Origin: Bacillus suaedaesalsae
Lineage (GTDB): Bacteria > Bacillota > Bacilli > Bacillales > SA4
Length of the DNA: 41,180 bases
Reading direction: 5' to 3'
NCBI RefSeq assembly: GCF_016890225.1
Contig: NZ_JAFELM010000029.1
Location: 1 to 41,180, forward strand
In this document: piece by piece, positions 19,323 to 27,926 of the stretch
How the letters are laid out: every line of letters starts with the position of its first letter
How positions within the stretch are numbered: position 1 is the first letter of the stretch
The notes under the pieces: generated by a model
What the model saw: the letters and a program-made list of their open reading frames with translations, nothing else
Told to the model about the DNA's origin: nothing
The model's database searches: none
Translations under genes and position numbers: made by a program

Positions 19323-19372
19323 AAGGATAGATGAGCACAGGTAGTCTTTCCTGTTCATCTATCCTTTTCTTT
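19321..19372. terminator. Bidirectional terminator
   Basis: AAAAGGATAGATGA pairs with TCATCTATCCTTTT across a 22-base loop. A-run and T-run on either side let it serve both the VOC gene (plus) and the flotillin gene (minus). Confidence 0.88.
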
Positions 19373-19443
19373 TACATATTAAATTTAATGGTATTTAATT
19401 ATTTTCTAGGCTTAATAAGGACTGAAATATAGGTCGTACACTA

Positions 19444-21000
19444 TTAAATACTTTTTTCTTCGTTGTTTTGTGAAGAAGAAGCATCCTCAGCTGCGGCCAC
19501 TTCATTGTTCATAGAATTGGCTGGGTTCTCAGCAGGAACAACCACCTTTTCCTCACGTATGATCGTATGTGTATTCCCTCTGTTTACAGCGTCTGTAAGT
19601 AATTTAGTCACATCCAAGCCTGTCATTTCTTTTAGAGGCTCTTGTATTTGAGCCATTGTCTGTGTAATGGACTTTCCGAAAGAGCTTACTCCATTTCCAT
19701 CACCAGTATCAATAATCTTAACAGATTCGATATTAGAAAGAGGGGCAGCAATTTCTCTTGCGTATAGAGGTAACATTTCAATAAGTTTTTCAATAATGAT
19801 TACTTCACCATGTTCAGCAATTGCTTGAGCTAGTAATCGCTTTGCTTCAGCTTCAGCTTTACCTTTTCGCTCAATAACTTCAGCCTCAACTAAACCTTCT
19901 TTACGCTTAATTTCAGCCTTTGTATCTCCATCTATTTTAGCCTTATTCGCTTCAGCTTCTGCATTCTTAATTGTCTCGTAATAATCAGCATCAGCTCTTG
20001 CTTTTCTTACCTTTGCTTCTTCTTCTTCAAGCTTAACTTGTCGTTCACGCTCTAAATGTTTAATACGTAATTCTTCCTCTTTACGTTGAGCTTCTAATTT
20101 GAGTGTTTCTTCTTGTACTTTTTTATCTAGGATGGTTTTTTCTAATGCATAAGCCTGTTCCGATTTTGCTCTAGCTCTTTCTGTTTCTTCCTTATTTGCT
20201 GCTTCTTTAAGGTCTACTTCTTTTCTAGTTTCAGATATTTCAATTTGACGTTGATATTCCTGTTCTTTCGCTTCTTTATCAGACTCAGCACGCTTAATTC
20301 TTGTAATTTTATCTGATTCCGCCTCAGCAGTTTCGGCTAATTGACGTACATGTGCAATACGAGGACGGCCTAGATTCTCTAAATAGCCATTCGTTTCGTC
20401 TGCATCAAGTAAGTCAGTGAGTCCTAACGAAGTAATTTTGAATCCCATTTCATCAAGTTGTTTTTGAGCTATTTTCTGAACATCTGCATTAAATTTTTCT
20501 CGGTCTTCATTAATCTCCTCTACTGTTAACTTGGACAAGATTGCTCGAAGATTTGCATTTAAAACTTCCGAAATTTCACTTTCAATTTCATTTTGCTTCT
20601 TTCCTAAAAATTGCTCTGCATAGATTGCAATTCCTTTTAACGTATCAGCTACTTTTACCATCGCAACTGCATCAGCAACGATCGGAACCCCTCCAGATGT
20701 GTAAACACGAGGTGTAGTTAATTTTAATTGAAAGGAGGTCAAATCAACAGGGGTGTGAGTTTGATGCATGCGTAATAAATGGCCTCCACCTCTAATTATC
20801 TTCATTGAACGTCCTTCTTCATCTGTAAAGATATTTGTTTCCTTATCAGGATTTCCTAACTTTGGACCAGCAATAATTAGTGCTTGGTTTGATTTAGCGG
20901 TCTTATATCGGAGCTTCATGTAAAACCACCAAAAAATCCCTCCAATTGCAGCTAACACTAACACTGGTATTAGAAACATAACAAATTTCAACAACTCCAT
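19444..21000 (-). CDS. floT: Flotillin-like protein FloT (SPFH domain)
   Basis: Membrane scaffold of functional microdomains. 518 residues from the ATG at 21000, close to B. subtilis FloT (509). An N-terminal hydrophobic stretch (FVMFLIPVLVLAAIGGIFWWFY) anchors it. An SPFH domain follows (VDLTSFQLKLTTPRVYTSGGVPIVADAVAMVKV), then a long Ala/Glu/Lys-rich coiled coil with EAEAKRLLAQAIAEHGEV repeats. The ATG at 21006 is too close to AAAGGAG, so 21000 is better. In B. subtilis the NfeD-type yuaF precedes it; no such gene lies here. A SigW-type promoter is upstream. Confidence 0.95.
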   Translation of the reverse strand: MELLKFVMFLIPVLVLAAIGGIFWWFYMKLRYKTAKSNQALIIAGPKLGNPDKETNIFTDEEGRSMKIIRGGGHLLRMHQTHTPVDLTSFQLKLTTPRVYTSGGVPIVADAVAMVKVADTLKGIAIYAEQFLGKKQNEIESEISEVLNANLRAILSKLTVEEINEDREKFNADVQKIAQKQLDEMGFKITSLGLTDLLDADETNGYLENLGRPRIAHVRQLAETAEAESDKITRIKRAESDKEAKEQEYQRQIEISETRKEVDLKEAANKEETERARAKSEQAYALEKTILDKKVQEETLKLEAQRKEEELRIKHLERERQVKLEEEEAKVRKARADADYYETIKNAEAEANKAKIDGDTKAEIKRKEGLVEAEVIERKGKAEAEAKRLLAQAIAEHGEVIIIEKLIEMLPLYAREIAAPLSNIESVKIIDTGDGNGVSSFGKSITQTMAQIQEPLKEMTGLDVTKLLTDAVNRGNTHTIIREEKVVVPAENPANSMNNEVAAAEDASSSQNNEEKSI

Positions 21001-21225
21001 TATCATTCTCCTTTCAAGAAACTAAATTTAAAATGGTCATAGCACATGGAATAATTATTGCATATTAAGGAAGATTTGGATATTACTAGGTAAATATTTT
21101 GTTTGTTTGTGAGAGAAGAAGTCTTCTCTTGAATCTGTCTATAACGTTAAGATACGATTCCTATTCATGAGACTACTATCTACTGCCCACTTAACTTTCT
21201 AGTGCTTAGCTACTACAACAACTAT

Positions 21226-21252
21226 TACGATACAGTCTCAATAAAAGTTTCA
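21226..21252 (-). promoter_or_regulatory. Candidate SigW promoter of floT
   Basis: On the minus strand TGAAAC (21252-21247), 17-base spacer beginning TTTTATT, CGTA (21229-21226). This matches the sigma-W consensus TGAAAC-N16/17-CGTA; yuaFGI of B. subtilis belongs to the sigma-W regulon. The leader would be about 220 bases and contains a hairpin (AGAGAAG/CTTCTCT near 21112-21129) but no gene. Confidence 0.7.
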
Positions 21253-21338
21253 AATTTATTAAGTATATTTGTATGTGGTATGAGAAGTAGATGGATCAAA
21301 TTCATGTTACGAAAGAGTTTAAACCATTGCCATTCCCC

Positions 21339-21387
21339 AAAAAAAAGAGGGAAAGGCTTATTTAACTTCCCTTAAGCCTTTCCCCTC
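21339..21387 (-). terminator. Terminator embedded in the DUF1284 gene end
   Basis: On the minus strand GGGGAAAGGCTTA pairs with TAAGCCTTTCCC, followed by eight T. The left arm is inside the last codons of the gene ending at 21358. Confidence 0.88.
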
Positions 21388-21774
21388 GATGATATCCTGG
21401 ACACCTTCTTCACAAACTCCATATGACCGCCATGAACAAGTTTCACACACCGTTTGAATGTCAGTTGGGACGACTGATCTTCGAATGTGTGACTCTATTT
21501 CTTCCCATTTAATAACTTGTCCAATTTCAAGTCCTATTCTCTGTAAAATAACCGCATCTCGCTCATAGATGTTTTCATCCAGGCAGTGATATTCCCCAGA
21601 GTTTGGGTATTTTTCACATAATTGGTCTGGCCCTTTTACAAGTTGGACTTTAATTTGGGGGTTTTCTCTCAGCTTCTGATGAATACGAGTCATATTTTCC
21701 ACGTATTCCTCGGAATACCCCATTCCTCGATAGCCTAAAAGGCAAAAGAGATGATGTCCTCGAAGTTTATACAT
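21358..21774 (-). CDS. DUF1284 cysteine-rich protein
   Basis: 138 residues matching the DUF1284 family of small cytoplasmic proteins. It starts with the typical YKLRGHHLFCLLGYRGMGYS and has five further cysteines (QLCEKY, EYHCLDEN, VCETCSW, GVCEEG). This spacing suggests an iron-sulfur or other metal site, but none is proven to my knowledge. Ribosome site GGAGGG before the ATG. It points the same way as floT, 350 bases upstream of it, and ends in its own terminator, so it is separate. Confidence 0.85.
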   Translation of the reverse strand: MYKLRGHHLFCLLGYRGMGYSEEYVENMTRIHQKLRENPQIKVQLVKGPDQLCEKYPNSGEYHCLDENIYERDAVILQRIGLEIGQVIKWEEIESHIRRSVVPTDIQTVCETCSWRSYGVCEEGVQDIIEGKGLREVK

Positions 21775-21942
21775 GATAGCCCTCCATTCAATTTCGTTTC
21801 AATGTAAACTAAATCTAATTTGTAGTTAACAATACACATATAAATTTTATCACATCCTTGATAAAAACTAGAATAGTAGAAGATGAACTTGGAATTATAA
21901 TTTAGAGTTCAGCCATTTTTTCTATATTTACAGATTTATTCA

Positions 21943-21987
21943 TTGACAAATATTAGTTAGGACTATAAATTTTGTATTAAGGAAACT
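21943..21987 (+). promoter_or_regulatory. mntABCD promoter with candidate MntR operator
   Basis: TTGACA at 21943 with TATAAA 15 or TAAATT 17 bases on. Overlapping the expected transcription start is TTTGTATTAAGGAAACT (21971-21987). From memory the B. subtilis MntR sites read TTTGCCTTAAGGAAACT, so it differs at two positions. Mn(II)-bound MntR would block transcription here. Confidence 0.65.
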
Positions 21988-22095
21988 TTTTGTTATTAGC
22001 GCATAAGTTAGTCGTATAGGAAAGTGTATTTTTTTAGTTTAAAAGTTGCACTAGGTAAAAACTTGTTTCCTAGGACAAAAGAGGAGGTAAAAGAG

Positions 22096-23010
22096 ATGAA
22101 ATTGTTTATTAGCTTATTTATCATGTTTGGATTATTTATTACAGGGTGTTCAACGCCTACTGACACAAAGGAAAAAAAGGATGTTATTACGGTTACTACT
22201 ACAACAGGACAAATTAAAGATGCGGTAGTGAACGTTGGAGGCGAGCATGTTGAAGTTGAATCACTAATGGGACCAGGTGTGGATCCTCATCTTTACCAAG
22301 CATCTCAAGGAGATATTCGAAAGCTAACGGAAGCTGAGATTATTTTCTACAATGGACTTCATTTAGAAGGAAAAATGGGAGAAATCTTTGAAAAAATGTC
22401 TAAAAATAAGCCAACTGTTCCAATAGGTGAAAGAATTCCTGAAGATAAATTGATTAAGGTTGATTCAACGTATTCCGATCCACATATATGGTTTAATATT
22501 GATCATTGGATAGTAGTCGTGGTAGGGATCGAGGAAGAGTTATCAAAGCTATCACCAGAACATGAACAGCAATTTAAACAAAATGCTGAAAAGTATATCG
22601 CTGAATTAAAGGAATTAAAGAAATATGCAACCAATCAAATGAACTCCATTCCAAAGGAACAAAGAATTTTAGTCACAGCACATGATGCATTTGCTTATTT
22701 CGGAAATGCATACTCAATGGAAGTAAGAGGGCTTCAAGGCCTTAGTACAGATTCTGAATATGGATTAAAAGATGTACAGGATTTAGTTGATCTTCTTGTA
22801 GATAGACAAATCAAAGCAGTGTTTATTGAAACTAGTATTTCGGAACGTTCTATCCAAGCAATTGTAGAGGGAGCCATGAAGAAGGGGCATACAGTCAAGA
22901 TTGGTGGAGAATTATTCAGTGATGCAATGGGCGATAACGGAACAGAAGAAGGTACGTATATCGGGATGTATAAACATAACGTTGATACAATTGTTCAAGC
23001 TTTAAAATAG
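22096..23010 (+). CDS. mntA: Manganese ABC transporter, solute-binding lipoprotein MntA
   Basis: Captures Mn(II) at the outer face of the membrane and passes it to MntCD. 304 residues from ATG 22096, chosen because GAGGAGG lies eight bases before it and because the lipoprotein signal peptide [18 protein letters not shown] starts there; lipobox ITGC. The open frame runs 24 codons further upstream without support. Cluster A-I family features: metal-ligand histidines in [15 protein letters not shown] and SDPHIWFN, and [10 protein letters not shown]. First gene of mntABCD, under a promoter with an MntR-type site. Confidence 0.94.
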   Translation: MKLFISLFIMFGLFITGCSTPTDTKEKKDVITVTTTTGQIKDAVVNVGGEHVEVESLMGPGVDPHLYQASQGDIRKLTEAEIIFYNGLHLEGKMGEIFEKMSKNKPTVPIGERIPEDKLIKVDSTYSDPHIWFNIDHWIVVVVGIEEELSKLSPEHEQQFKQNAEKYIAELKELKKYATNQMNSIPKEQRILVTAHDAFAYFGNAYSMEVRGLQGLSTDSEYGLKDVQDLVDLLVDRQIKAVFIETSISERSIQAIVEGAMKKGHTVKIGGELFSDAMGDNGTEEGTYIGMYKHNVDTIVQALK

Positions 23011-23020
23011 GAGGAAAAGA

Positions 23021-23755
23021 ATGGAACCAATAAAGGTTGAAAATGTAACAGTCGCTTATAGAAAAAAACCAGTGTTACAGGATATTAGCTTTACTGTTCC
23101 GGAAGGAAAGTTGATAGGAATTATTGGTCCCAACGGAGCGGGAAAATCAACATTGATTAAGGCTATGTTAGGGTTAATTCCGAAAGCATCTGGAACGGTA
23201 TCTATTTATGATAAACCATATACGAAACAACGAAAGCTAGTCGGTTATGTACCTCAAAGAGGATCAGTAGATTGGGATTTTCCTACAAACTCTTTAGATG
23301 TTGTGTTAATGGGGAGATATGGTCACATTGGATGGTTCAAAAGACCAGGTAAAAAGGACATCGAGTATGCGTTAGAATGTCTAGATAAAGTCGGGATGAA
23401 GGAATTTGCTAACCGGCAAATTAGTCAGTTGTCGGGTGGACAACAGCAGCGAGTGTTTTTAGCTCGGGCTCTTGCACAAGATGCAACAGTATATTTAATG
23501 GATGAACCGTTTGTAGGGGTAGATGCAGCTACAGAAAAGGCAATCATTTCACTGTTAAATGAACTAAAAGCACAAGGGAAAACAGTGTTAGTTGTTCACC
23601 ACGATTTGCAAACGGTAAAAGAATATTTTGACTGGGTACTGCTTTTAAATCTACGTAAGATTGCGATAGGTCCTACAGAAGAAGTATTCACAGTCGATCA
23701 TTTGCAAAAGACGTACGGTGGTAGACTTGCATTTTTAGATCAAACGAAATTATAG
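23021..23755 (+). CDS. mntB: Manganese ABC transporter, ATP-binding protein MntB
   Basis: ATPase of the Mn(II) importer. 244 residues with Walker [11 protein letters not shown]-loop [13 protein letters not shown] (typical of metal transporters of this family), signature LSGGQQQR, Walker [13 protein letters not shown] and H-loop VVHHD. It is ten bases behind mntA with ribosome site AGGAGG. Confidence 0.96.
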   Translation: MEPIKVENVTVAYRKKPVLQDISFTVPEGKLIGIIGPNGAGKSTLIKAMLGLIPKASGTVSIYDKPYTKQRKLVGYVPQRGSVDWDFPTNSLDVVLMGRYGHIGWFKRPGKKDIEYALECLDKVGMKEFANRQISQLSGGQQQRVFLARALAQDATVYLMDEPFVGVDAATEKAIISLLNELKAQGKTVLVVHHDLQTVKEYFDWVLLLNLRKIAIGPTEEVFTVDHLQKTYGGRLAFLDQTKL

Positions 23756-23772
23756 AAAGGAGGGAGTGGAAT

Positions 23773-25065
23773 ATGTTAGATACGTTAATTTCTTTACTAC
23801 AAGATTCAAACACACAATGGGTACTCCTCGGCACAATGTTACTAGGATTGGCAAGTGGTGTATTAGGTAGTTTTGCATTATTGAAGAAACAAAGTTTAAT
23901 AGGTGATGCGATGGCACATGCAGCTCTTCCAGGTATTTGTTTGGCATTTCTTATTACAGGAGAAAAATCAATACTGGCCTTTATGATAGGTGCTGTTGTG
24001 TTAGGCTATCTTGCTAGTTTTTTGATTACGAGCATTACGAAGCATTCTAGAATAAAAGAAGATACAGCAATTGGACTTGTGTTGTCTGTCTTTTTTGGAA
24101 TCGGTATTGTCCTGTTAACATACATTGCGGGTTTAAATAATGGAAATCAAACAGGATTGGATGATTTCATATTTGGGCAGGCTGCTTCATTAATTGGAAC
24201 AGATGTTACGATGATGATGATCATATCGGGAGTACTACTTGTTACGACATTTCTATTATTTAAAGAGTTAAAGCTTATAACGTTTGATGCACAATTTGCT
24301 CAAGGAATTGGTTTGCCTGTCAGTCTACTAAATGGACTATTAATGCTATTAATTGTTAGTGCAGTCGTTATTGGTTTACAAGCAGTAGGGGTTGTGTTGA
24401 TGTCTGCGATGCTCATTACTCCAGCAATTAGCGCTAGATACTGGACTGATCGTCTAGACTTCATGGTCATCATTTCTGGTAGCATTGGAGCAATATCTGG
24501 AATGGTAGGAACTTTATTAAGTACAGTTGCAAATGGAATGCCAACCGGACCACTTATAATCGTGGCTGCGACTTTTATTTTTCTAGTTTCTTTAGTCTTT
24601 TCACCGAAACGAGGTTTAGTGACAAAAGCAATGCGTTATTATAAACTTCGGAAAATAACCGAGAGACAACAAGTACTACAAGAGATATACCAGAAAATTG
24701 AGGGGATCGACCATGATAGCATGGTTCAGCTATCAACAATTGGTGGCAAGGGTAGGGCAATAAATGCACTAATCAAACAAGGTTTGCTTCAAAATGTAGG
24801 AGATGACTCTATTAAACTTACAAGTAAAGGACTTCATGCAGCTTATGAAATTGTATTGAATAATCGATTGATGGAAGTTTATTTGATGAATGAAATGAGA
24901 TTTGCACACCTGCAAATTCCAGAAGACCGAACTTTATCATTCCTGGATATTCCTAAAAGAGAACAGAGTGAGCTATTAAACTTACTCTACAGCTATGGTA
25001 GAAGTCCCAAACTAGTGCCAGTTCAAAACGGGTACCACAATGGAGGCGTAACTCATGAGTTATGA
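23773..25065 (+). CDS. mntC: Manganese ABC transporter permease MntC with C-terminal DtxR-like domain
   Basis: 430 residues. Residues 1 to about 275 are an ABC-3 family permease with eight or nine hydrophobic segments and the GDAMAHAALPGI and VGVVLMSAMLITPA motifs. From about residue 285 a soluble part follows: a short helical stretch, a possible winged helix (QLSTIGGKGRAINALIKQGL) and VYLMNEMRFAHLQIPED, resembling the DNA-binding and dimerisation parts of DtxR/MntR repressors. B. subtilis MntC is about as long, so the fusion is a family trait. The stop overlaps the mntD start by 11 bases. Confidence 0.93.
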   Translation: MLDTLISLLQDSNTQWVLLGTMLLGLASGVLGSFALLKKQSLIGDAMAHAALPGICLAFLITGEKSILAFMIGAVVLGYLASFLITSITKHSRIKEDTAIGLVLSVFFGIGIVLLTYIAGLNNGNQTGLDDFIFGQAASLIGTDVTMMMIISGVLLVTTFLLFKELKLITFDAQFAQGIGLPVSLLNGLLMLLIVSAVVIGLQAVGVVLMSAMLITPAISARYWTDRLDFMVIISGSIGAISGMVGTLLSTVANGMPTGPLIIVAATFIFLVSLVFSPKRGLVTKAMRYYKLRKITERQQVLQEIYQKIEGIDHDSMVQLSTIGGKGRAINALIKQGLLQNVGDDSIKLTSKGLHAAYEIVLNNRLMEVYLMNEMRFAHLQIPEDRTLSFLDIPKREQSELLNLLYSYGRSPKLVPVQNGYHNGGVTHEL

Positions 25066-25939
25066 TGTTTGGATTATCATTACAGGTGCTCTCGTCGGAA
25101 TTTCTTGTGGAATGGTTGGGTGCTTTTTAATACTAAGAAAAATGGCAATGCTTGCAGATGCTATAAGCCACACCGTTTTACTTGGAATCGTGGGTGCTTT
25201 TCTTGTAAGTCATTCGTTATCAGGAGTATCCATGCTAGTAGGAGCGTTAATTGTTGGCTTATTAACGGCTTATTTTGTACAACTGTTAGATCAAAGTGGT
25301 GTTCAAACAGATGCAGCAATAGGGATTGTTTTTACTTCACTATTTGCATTAGGCGTCATTCTTATTTCACTTTTCGCTGATCAGGTTCATATTGATGTAG
25401 ATCATGCGTTAATGGGGGAAATTGCGTTTGTTCCTTGGGATACGATTATGTTGTTCGGGTTCATGATACCAAAAGCAGTTCTTTTATTAAGTGTTGTGTT
25501 CATTTTGAATCTGTTCTTAATACTGTTGTTTTATAAAGAACTTAAACTATGTTCATTTGATGCACAAATGGCGTTAGCTTTAGGTATTCCAGTAATGGTC
25601 ATACACTATTTATTAATGGGAATGGTCTCCTTATCAACTGTTGCGTCCTTCGATGCAGTAGGAGCCATTTTAGTTGTAGCCATGCTCATTGCTCCAGGTG
25701 CGACAGCGTATCTCTTAACCGATAAATTAAATCGAATGCTCATCATCAGCGGAGGAGTTGGGTTAATGTCAGCAATTGGCGGTTATTATATTGCTTATCT
25801 ACTAAACGTTTCGATAGCAGGCTCAATGGCGATGACAGCAGGTATTTTATTTACAGTAACATTCATTTTTTCACCAACACATGGAATAGTGGCAAAATAT
25901 CTCAATCAACACAAATTGAAAAATCATCTCGAAGGATAA
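25055..25939 (+). CDS. mntD: Manganese ABC transporter permease MntD
   Basis: Second permease of the Mn(II) importer, 294 residues, ABC-3 family, entirely membrane domain. It shows LADAISHTVLLGIVGAF and AVGAILVVAMLIAPGATAYLLTDK in the family positions. Ribosome site GGAGG lies inside mntC. Unlike MntC it has no cytoplasmic tail. Last gene of the operon, followed by a terminator. Confidence 0.95.
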   Translation: MSYDVWIIITGALVGISCGMVGCFLILRKMAMLADAISHTVLLGIVGAFLVSHSLSGVSMLVGALIVGLLTAYFVQLLDQSGVQTDAAIGIVFTSLFALGVILISLFADQVHIDVDHALMGEIAFVPWDTIMLFGFMIPKAVLLLSVVFILNLFLILLFYKELKLCSFDAQMALALGIPVMVIHYLLMGMVSLSTVASFDAVGAILVVAMLIAPGATAYLLTDKLNRMLIISGGVGLMSAIGGYYIAYLLNVSIAGSMAMTAGILFTVTFIFSPTHGIVAKYLNQHKLKNHLEG

Positions 25940-25966
25940 AATCTTATTGGTTTTATCCTCTTTTTT
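25932..25966 (+). terminator. Terminator of mntABCD
   Basis: AGGATAAAA pairs with TTTTATCCT, loop of nine, followed by CTTTTTT; the left arm includes the end of mntD. Confidence 0.9.
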
Positions 25967-26247
25967 ACATTTATGTAACAGTTATTACACGGCTTTTTAT
26001 AAAGTTTTCAGAAGCTTGATTTATATAAGCAAGTGTAGGCTTTATTTCAACCAAACAAATGACTTAGATATATAAGCCCAGATGTAAAAAATGCAACGTT
26101 ATTCAGCACAACATTGCTTTTAAAACGGCTATATAACCGTTGTCTCTTCCCTCTCTTTTTCCAAAAGTCATCGAGATGTAAAAGAGCTGTAACCTTGAAA
26201 ATCTCCACTTTTAGTAAAATATTCATAGAGGAAAAAGGGGGGTTTTT

Positions 26248-26949
26248 ATGGAAAATTCAATCTTAAATTATGAAGACCTAATGGATATGTTAGATGACCT
26301 ACTGCGAGAGCCAAAGCCATTTTGGGAAAGCTTTTATGAAGATAGGACGAAGGACATTCCGTTTTTTCAAGTAAAGGGTCCTGATGAAAATTTAGTAGAC
26401 TATTTTGAAAGAGAACTCGAACCAAGAAAAGTTTTAGACTTAGGGTGTGGACCAGGAAGAAATGCCATTTATATGGCTAAAAAAGGCTGTATAGTAGATG
26501 CAATAGACATCTCTGAAAAAGCAATTGAGTGGGCAAACGAACGAGCTATTGAAGAGGGCGTAAATATCAACTTATTTTGTAATTCCTTATTTGATTTTGA
26601 ATTCGAAGAACATTCCTACGACTTTATTTATGATTCTGGTTTATTTCATCACCTAGCACCTCATCGTCGTTTAACGTACATTGAAATAATAAAGAAATTA
26701 TTGAAGGTTAATGGTAAATACGGACTTGTTTGTTTCAATACAGATGGAGCAGTAGATACACCTGATTGGAACGTATATAAGGAGCGTAGTTTAAAAGGTG
26801 GAATCGGTTATACAGAGAAGCGGTTAAAGGAGGTTTTTGAAGAAGATTTTAACATTATTGAATTTAGAAAAATGAAAGATATCGCACAACCATCTGATCG
26901 ATTTGGATATGGATTTTTGTGGATAGCATTAATGGAAAGGCTCTGTTAA
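26248..26949 (+). CDS. Class I SAM-dependent methyltransferase
   Basis: 233 residues. Motif I KVLDLGCGPGRNAIYMAKKG (61-80) binds S-adenosylmethionine; the acidic motif II is DAIDIS (84-89), and motif IV is YDFIYDSGLFHHL. Substrate is not predictable; relatives are often annotated as UbiE/Tehb-like. Ribosome site is a G-rich run (GGGGGG) before TTTTT and ATG. The last residues (RLC) and the stop codon come from the left end of a MITE-like repeat, so the original C-terminus may have been changed. The 280 bases upstream contain no gene. Confidence 0.88.
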   Translation: MENSILNYEDLMDMLDDLLREPKPFWESFYEDRTKDIPFFQVKGPDENLVDYFERELEPRKVLDLGCGPGRNAIYMAKKGCIVDAIDISEKAIEWANERAIEEGVNINLFCNSLFDFEFEEHSYDFIYDSGLFHHLAPHRRLTYIEIIKKLLKVNGKYGLVCFNTDGAVDTPDWNVYKERSLKGGIGYTEKRLKEVFEEDFNIIEFRKMKDIAQPSDRFGYGFLWIALMERLC

Positions 26950-27071
26950 AGTACAATTTAGATTTTTAAAATTTTGTTGATTGCAGTGGAAGGCGGCGAC
27001 TCCTGCGGGATATCCGGCGTGTCCAGGTGAGACCCCACAGGAGCGAATCAACAATCAAGTTTAACAGAGCC
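26939..27071. mobile_element. MITE-like repeat with terminal inverted repeats
   Basis: 133 bases bounded by perfect 12-base inverted repeats, GGCTCTGTTAAA at 26939 and TTTAACAGAGCC at 27060. A second inverted TTGTTGATT lies further in. The core folds as a hairpin, CTCCTGCGGG with CCCACAGGAG, and resembles a GC-rich repeat common in Bacillus genomes (GACTCCTGCGGGA, GTGTCCAGGTGAGACCCC). Flanks AATGGAAA and AATGAAAA could be an imperfect 8-base target duplication. No transposase inside, so it would be moved in trans. Clearly more GC-rich than its surroundings. Confidence 0.8.
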
Positions 27072-27156
27072 AATGAAAAATGGAATTTGATCAGTTTTAT
27101 CTTGCATACTTAGTGGATCCAACAGGTCTTGGATTTGGCCTGATTGAAAACAAATA

Positions 27157-27210
27157 ATTCCCATCACTTTGGGTATAATACGCGTAAAAAGATTTAAGGA
27201 TGATGGGAAT
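27157..27210. repeat. 10-base perfect inverted repeat around a promoter and start codon
   Basis: ATTCCCATCA (27157-27166) and its exact complement TGATGGGAAT (27201-27210) flank a consensus -10 box TATAAT (27174-27179); no good -35 box is visible. The right arm overlaps the ribosome site and start of the next gene. It could be an operator or, if transcription enters from further upstream, a hairpin that hides the start codon. Confidence 0.55.
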
Positions 27211-27766
27211 GAAATATTGTGCAATTTTACTTTCAATCATGGGTATGCTGTCCTCTAGTATCATTGTACATGCTGAATCAGAAGATACGCCGGAGCCTTT
27301 TGAAGTCATATACCCAGAAATAGGCTATACAACCATTGATGAGGCTGTCAGTGAATTTGAAAAGTACTTTAAGGAAGATGTCCAATTACCAACACGAATT
27401 CCACCGATTCCTTTTACTCATGCGTTTGGTAGATATTCAAACCTGAAGGATGGGATGAATGTATCGTTAGAGGTTAAGTACATACATGATATGAAGCCGG
27501 AAAACCACTTTAAGATTGACGTTCGATCAATTAAAAACAAAATACAGTTTCGAGATACACTTATTTTGAATACATACGTACTTAGAAATGGAAATAAAGC
27601 TGAATATATTTCGCATACACATTTTAATTTGCTCGTATTTGAACAGAATAATTGGCAATATATCTTGAGTGTAGATAAACGAATAGCAGAAGAAATAAAT
27701 GGAGATGTATTAACATCTATCGCAAATTCAATTGGTGTATTAGCGGAAAATAAAAAAATTCATTAA
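27209..27766 (+). CDS. Secreted hypothetical protein
   Basis: 185 residues starting at ATG 27209, eight bases behind TAAGGA; two ATG codons further upstream overlap this site. A signal peptide (MKYCAILLSIMGMLSSSIIVHA, cleavage likely after HA) is followed by an acidic linker and a soluble domain rich in beta strands. I do not recognise a family; it may belong to the DUF4367-like extracytoplasmic proteins, but this is a guess from shape only. Single gene with a terminator. Confidence 0.8.
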   Translation: MKYCAILLSIMGMLSSSIIVHAESEDTPEPFEVIYPEIGYTTIDEAVSEFEKYFKEDVQLPTRIPPIPFTHAFGRYSNLKDGMNVSLEVKYIHDMKPENHFKIDVRSIKNKIQFRDTLILNTYVLRNGNKAEYISHTHFNLLVFEQNNWQYILSVDKRIAEEINGDVLTSIANSIGVLAENKKIH

Positions 27767-27769
27767 TTT

Positions 27770-27800
27770 AGGACTCCTTTTTTGAAGGGTCCTTTTTTTA
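27770..27800 (+). terminator. Terminator behind the secreted hypothetical gene
   Basis: AGGACTC pairs with GGGTCCT (one G-T), then seven T. Confidence 0.82.
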
Positions 27801-27926
27801 TTTAAATGTCCATCAATTCTAGAATTTTATGAATCTATGAAAATTTTACTATTTTCTACAAATTATTTAAGGTATTATTAATAATGGATTTATGAAAGCC
27901 TTTACATTTTTAAGGGGGAAAGAACT

